From CAZGLR01 sp964526635 (GTDB taxonomy: Bacteria > Zixibacteria > MSB-5A5 > GN15 > JAAZOE01), in contig CAZGLR010000174.1 in the NCBI GenBank assembly GCA_964526635.1, positions 1 through 5,338 on the forward strand: 5,338 nucleotides of DNA, given 5' to 3'. Below the pieces are notes generated by a model that did not search any database, had not been told where the DNA came from, and was given only the letters and a program-made list of their open reading frames with translations. Within the stretch, counting starts at the first letter, position 1; the number at the start of each line of letters is the position of its first letter. The translations under genes and the position numbers were made by a program. Positions 4,131-5,338 of the stretch are shown here, piece after piece.

Positions 4131-5338
4131 TTACTTGAGCAGAAGCATCTTCTTGGTCTCACTGTTGTTTTCAGTTTTTATGCGATAGAAGTACATGCCT
4201 GATGCCTGATTGGAGGCATCATAGGTGATTGAATGCTCACCGGCTTCCATCGGCTGATTGACAATGGTCTCGACTTCCTGGCCGAGAACATTGTAGAGTT
4301 TTAGCGTCACTTGTGAAGCCTGCGGGAGCGTGAATGAAATTGTCGTCGTCGGGTTAAACGGATTCGGATAGTTCTGCTTCAGCGCAAACGACTGCGGCAG
4401 CGCATCAAGACCGGTTTCCTTTGGGGCATAAGCGTAGGTGATATCCTGCGCCTCGAGAGCGACGACATCACCATTGGCCAGCGCGGCAAAGAGACCAAAA
4501 GCCGGGCCGTTCTGATTGTCATCAGGTGTCAGAAATCCCGAGGCAAAGACTACGATTGACTGACGGCCAAGACCGCGCAAATCGCCAGCGTACACAGCCA
4601 GCGGGTTATCGTCGTCATCGGATGCATACACACTGAATGTATAGGGGCGGGTCAAAAGCCAGCGCTGATCGGAAAACTCCCCGAATTCCAGATCGTCGAA
4701 CAGACTCCACTTGAACAATCCCCAGGCGCGGATGTCAACTTCAGGAGCATCAGTGACGCCATGGAAACCGAGCAGGCCGACGATATGACGGAATGGCGTC
4801 TGGTACGAGTTCTGTTCGGTCAGGTATAGATTAAAGCCAGTTTCGATATCATCGTCTGGATTCGGCGCAAAATCATCCGGATTCAGTACACCGGCCGCCA
4901 TGGCAATATAGGCCTTATTTTCTTCGAGGTTGACAGTGAAGACGGCCAGGGCATCGGCAACTGAATTACTATTACCGGGAGCCACACCTATTTCGATGTC
5001 AACACCGGCCGGGACCTCGACATATGGCGTCGCCGTACGGAAGGCGAAATTCGGTAACAGAAGTTCGCCGTTGGCATAAATATCCACAACCTGGGCAGAT
5101 GGATCGGCGGCATTATGAATCACCTGCAAGTAGGCTATCGGCGGAACATAGGCCGGAAGCTCAATTACATTGCCGTCGGGCAGGGCGGCAAAGAGGCCGA
5201 AAGCCGGGTAGGCGGTGCCATCTTTGTCAAGTGAACCCTGTGCGGAGGGATCGAGGAATCCGGAGGCGAAAATCCGGGATGTACCCGGCAAGGTCTTCCA
5301 TCGGACCTGACAGCAACGAAGCCAGTCGCACAGTATCA
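4131..5338 (-). CDS. DUF4397 repeat protein with T9SS C-terminal sorting domain (partial, 5' end missing)
   Basis: The gene runs off the right edge, so its signal peptide and first domains are not seen. Counting from a TTG at 5291, 386 residues are convincing. Residues 6-47 are the tail of one DUF4397 unit (FASGFLDP...FGLFAALPDG). Residues 53-281 are a complete unit with VIHNAADPSAQVVDIYANGE, FRTATPYVEVPAG, GVTDAPEVDIRAWG and a second FASGF...FGLFAALANG. Residues 299-386 are a type IX secretion sorting domain of the FlgD-Ig-like kind (QNYPNPFNPTTTISFTLP, LYNVLGQEV, GMYFYRIKT, ending KKMLLLK). The product should cross the outer membrane through the Por/T9SS system and be released or anchored at the surface. 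DUF4397 units are beta-rich with no established enzyme activity. The frame stays open to the edge, but the residues beyond 5291 (cysteine- and tryptophan-rich) do not resemble the repeat, which suggests a frameshift near 5283. Convergent with the Mop operon. Confidence 0.88.
   Translation of the reverse strand, partial: ILCDWLRCCQVRWKTLPGTSRIFASGFLDPSAQGSLDKDGTAYPAFGLFAALPDGNVIELPAYVPPIAYLQVIHNAADPSAQVVDIYANGELLLPNFAFRTATPYVEVPAGVDIEIGVAPGNSNSVADALAVFTVNLEENKAYIAMAAGVLNPDDFAPNPDDDIETGFNLYLTEQNSYQTPFRHIVGLLGFHGVTDAPEVDIRAWGLFKWSLFDDLEFGEFSDQRWLLTRPYTFSVYASDDDDNPLAVYAGDLRGLGRQSIVVFASGFLTPDDNQNGPAFGLFAALANGDVVALEAQDITYAYAPKETGLDALPQSFALKQNYPNPFNPTTTISFTLPQASQVTLKLYNVLGQEVETIVNQPMEAGEHSITYDASNQASGMYFYRIKTENNSETKKMLLLK

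Noticed and set aside
3566..4162. Minus-strand open frame of 198 codons
   Set aside because: It is antisense to the YedF-like and Mop genes, both of which have clear family motifs. The antisense product is an Arg/His-rich shadow with no RBS.

Overview
The window reads as a piece of a Gram-negative bacterial chromosome from the FCB side of the tree. A Zixibacteria-like candidate phylum (or a similar group of uncultured FCB relatives) fits best. The reasons are a C-terminal type IX secretion sorting domain with the QNYPNPFNP signature on a DUF4397-type surface protein, a fibro-slime/PA14-like protein with a PEP-CTERM tail, and a lipoprotein with a clean lipobox. The phylum is inferred from these protein styles; there is no rRNA or marker gene. 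No transposase, integrase, CRISPR array, tRNA or rRNA was seen.

Layout: bases 1-252 are non-coding and unusually structured. Two identical 29-bp direct repeats, each a hairpin, bracket two further strong hairpins. A rho-independent terminator (253-283) closes the minus-strand fibro-slime/PEP-CTERM gene (342-1013). Its 5' region (1014-1284) contains no gene but has two related elements of about 40 bp. Next come two minus-strand membrane-protein genes that overlap by 8 bp (1714-2094, then 1386-1721). The second appears to have lost its last 35 or so residues to a one-base frameshift; that coding sequence is still readable in another frame down to 1285.

A divergent intergenic region with a good sigma70-type promoter leads to the plus-strand genes: a VOC/glyoxalase-fold protein (2265-2630), then a compact group of three. 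These are a CpcT/CpeT-family lipoprotein (2733-3428), a stand-alone DsrE-like domain matching the C-terminal half of the selenium protein YedF (3446-3793), and a 69-residue Mop molybdopterin/molybdate-binding protein (3809-4018). The group ends in a 21-bp tandem repeat and a strong terminator (4080-4109). A convergent minus-strand gene, cut by the right edge, encodes a DUF4397 repeat protein with a T9SS sorting domain.

How the genes may work together: both large exported proteins (PEP-CTERM and T9SS) are probably surface or extracellular. They imply that the cell has both exosortase and Por-type secretion machinery elsewhere. The CpeT-like lipoprotein, YedF-like protein and Mop protein are spaced like an operon (17 and 15 bp gaps). 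YedF is linked in the literature to selenium-dependent molybdenum hydroxylases, so a YedF-like domain next to a Mo-binding protein is a meaningful pairing; the role of the CpeT-like lipoprotein beside them is unknown. The most striking regulatory signal is a near-perfect 24-bp palindrome that would hide one of two Shine-Dalgarno sequences in front of the lipoprotein gene.
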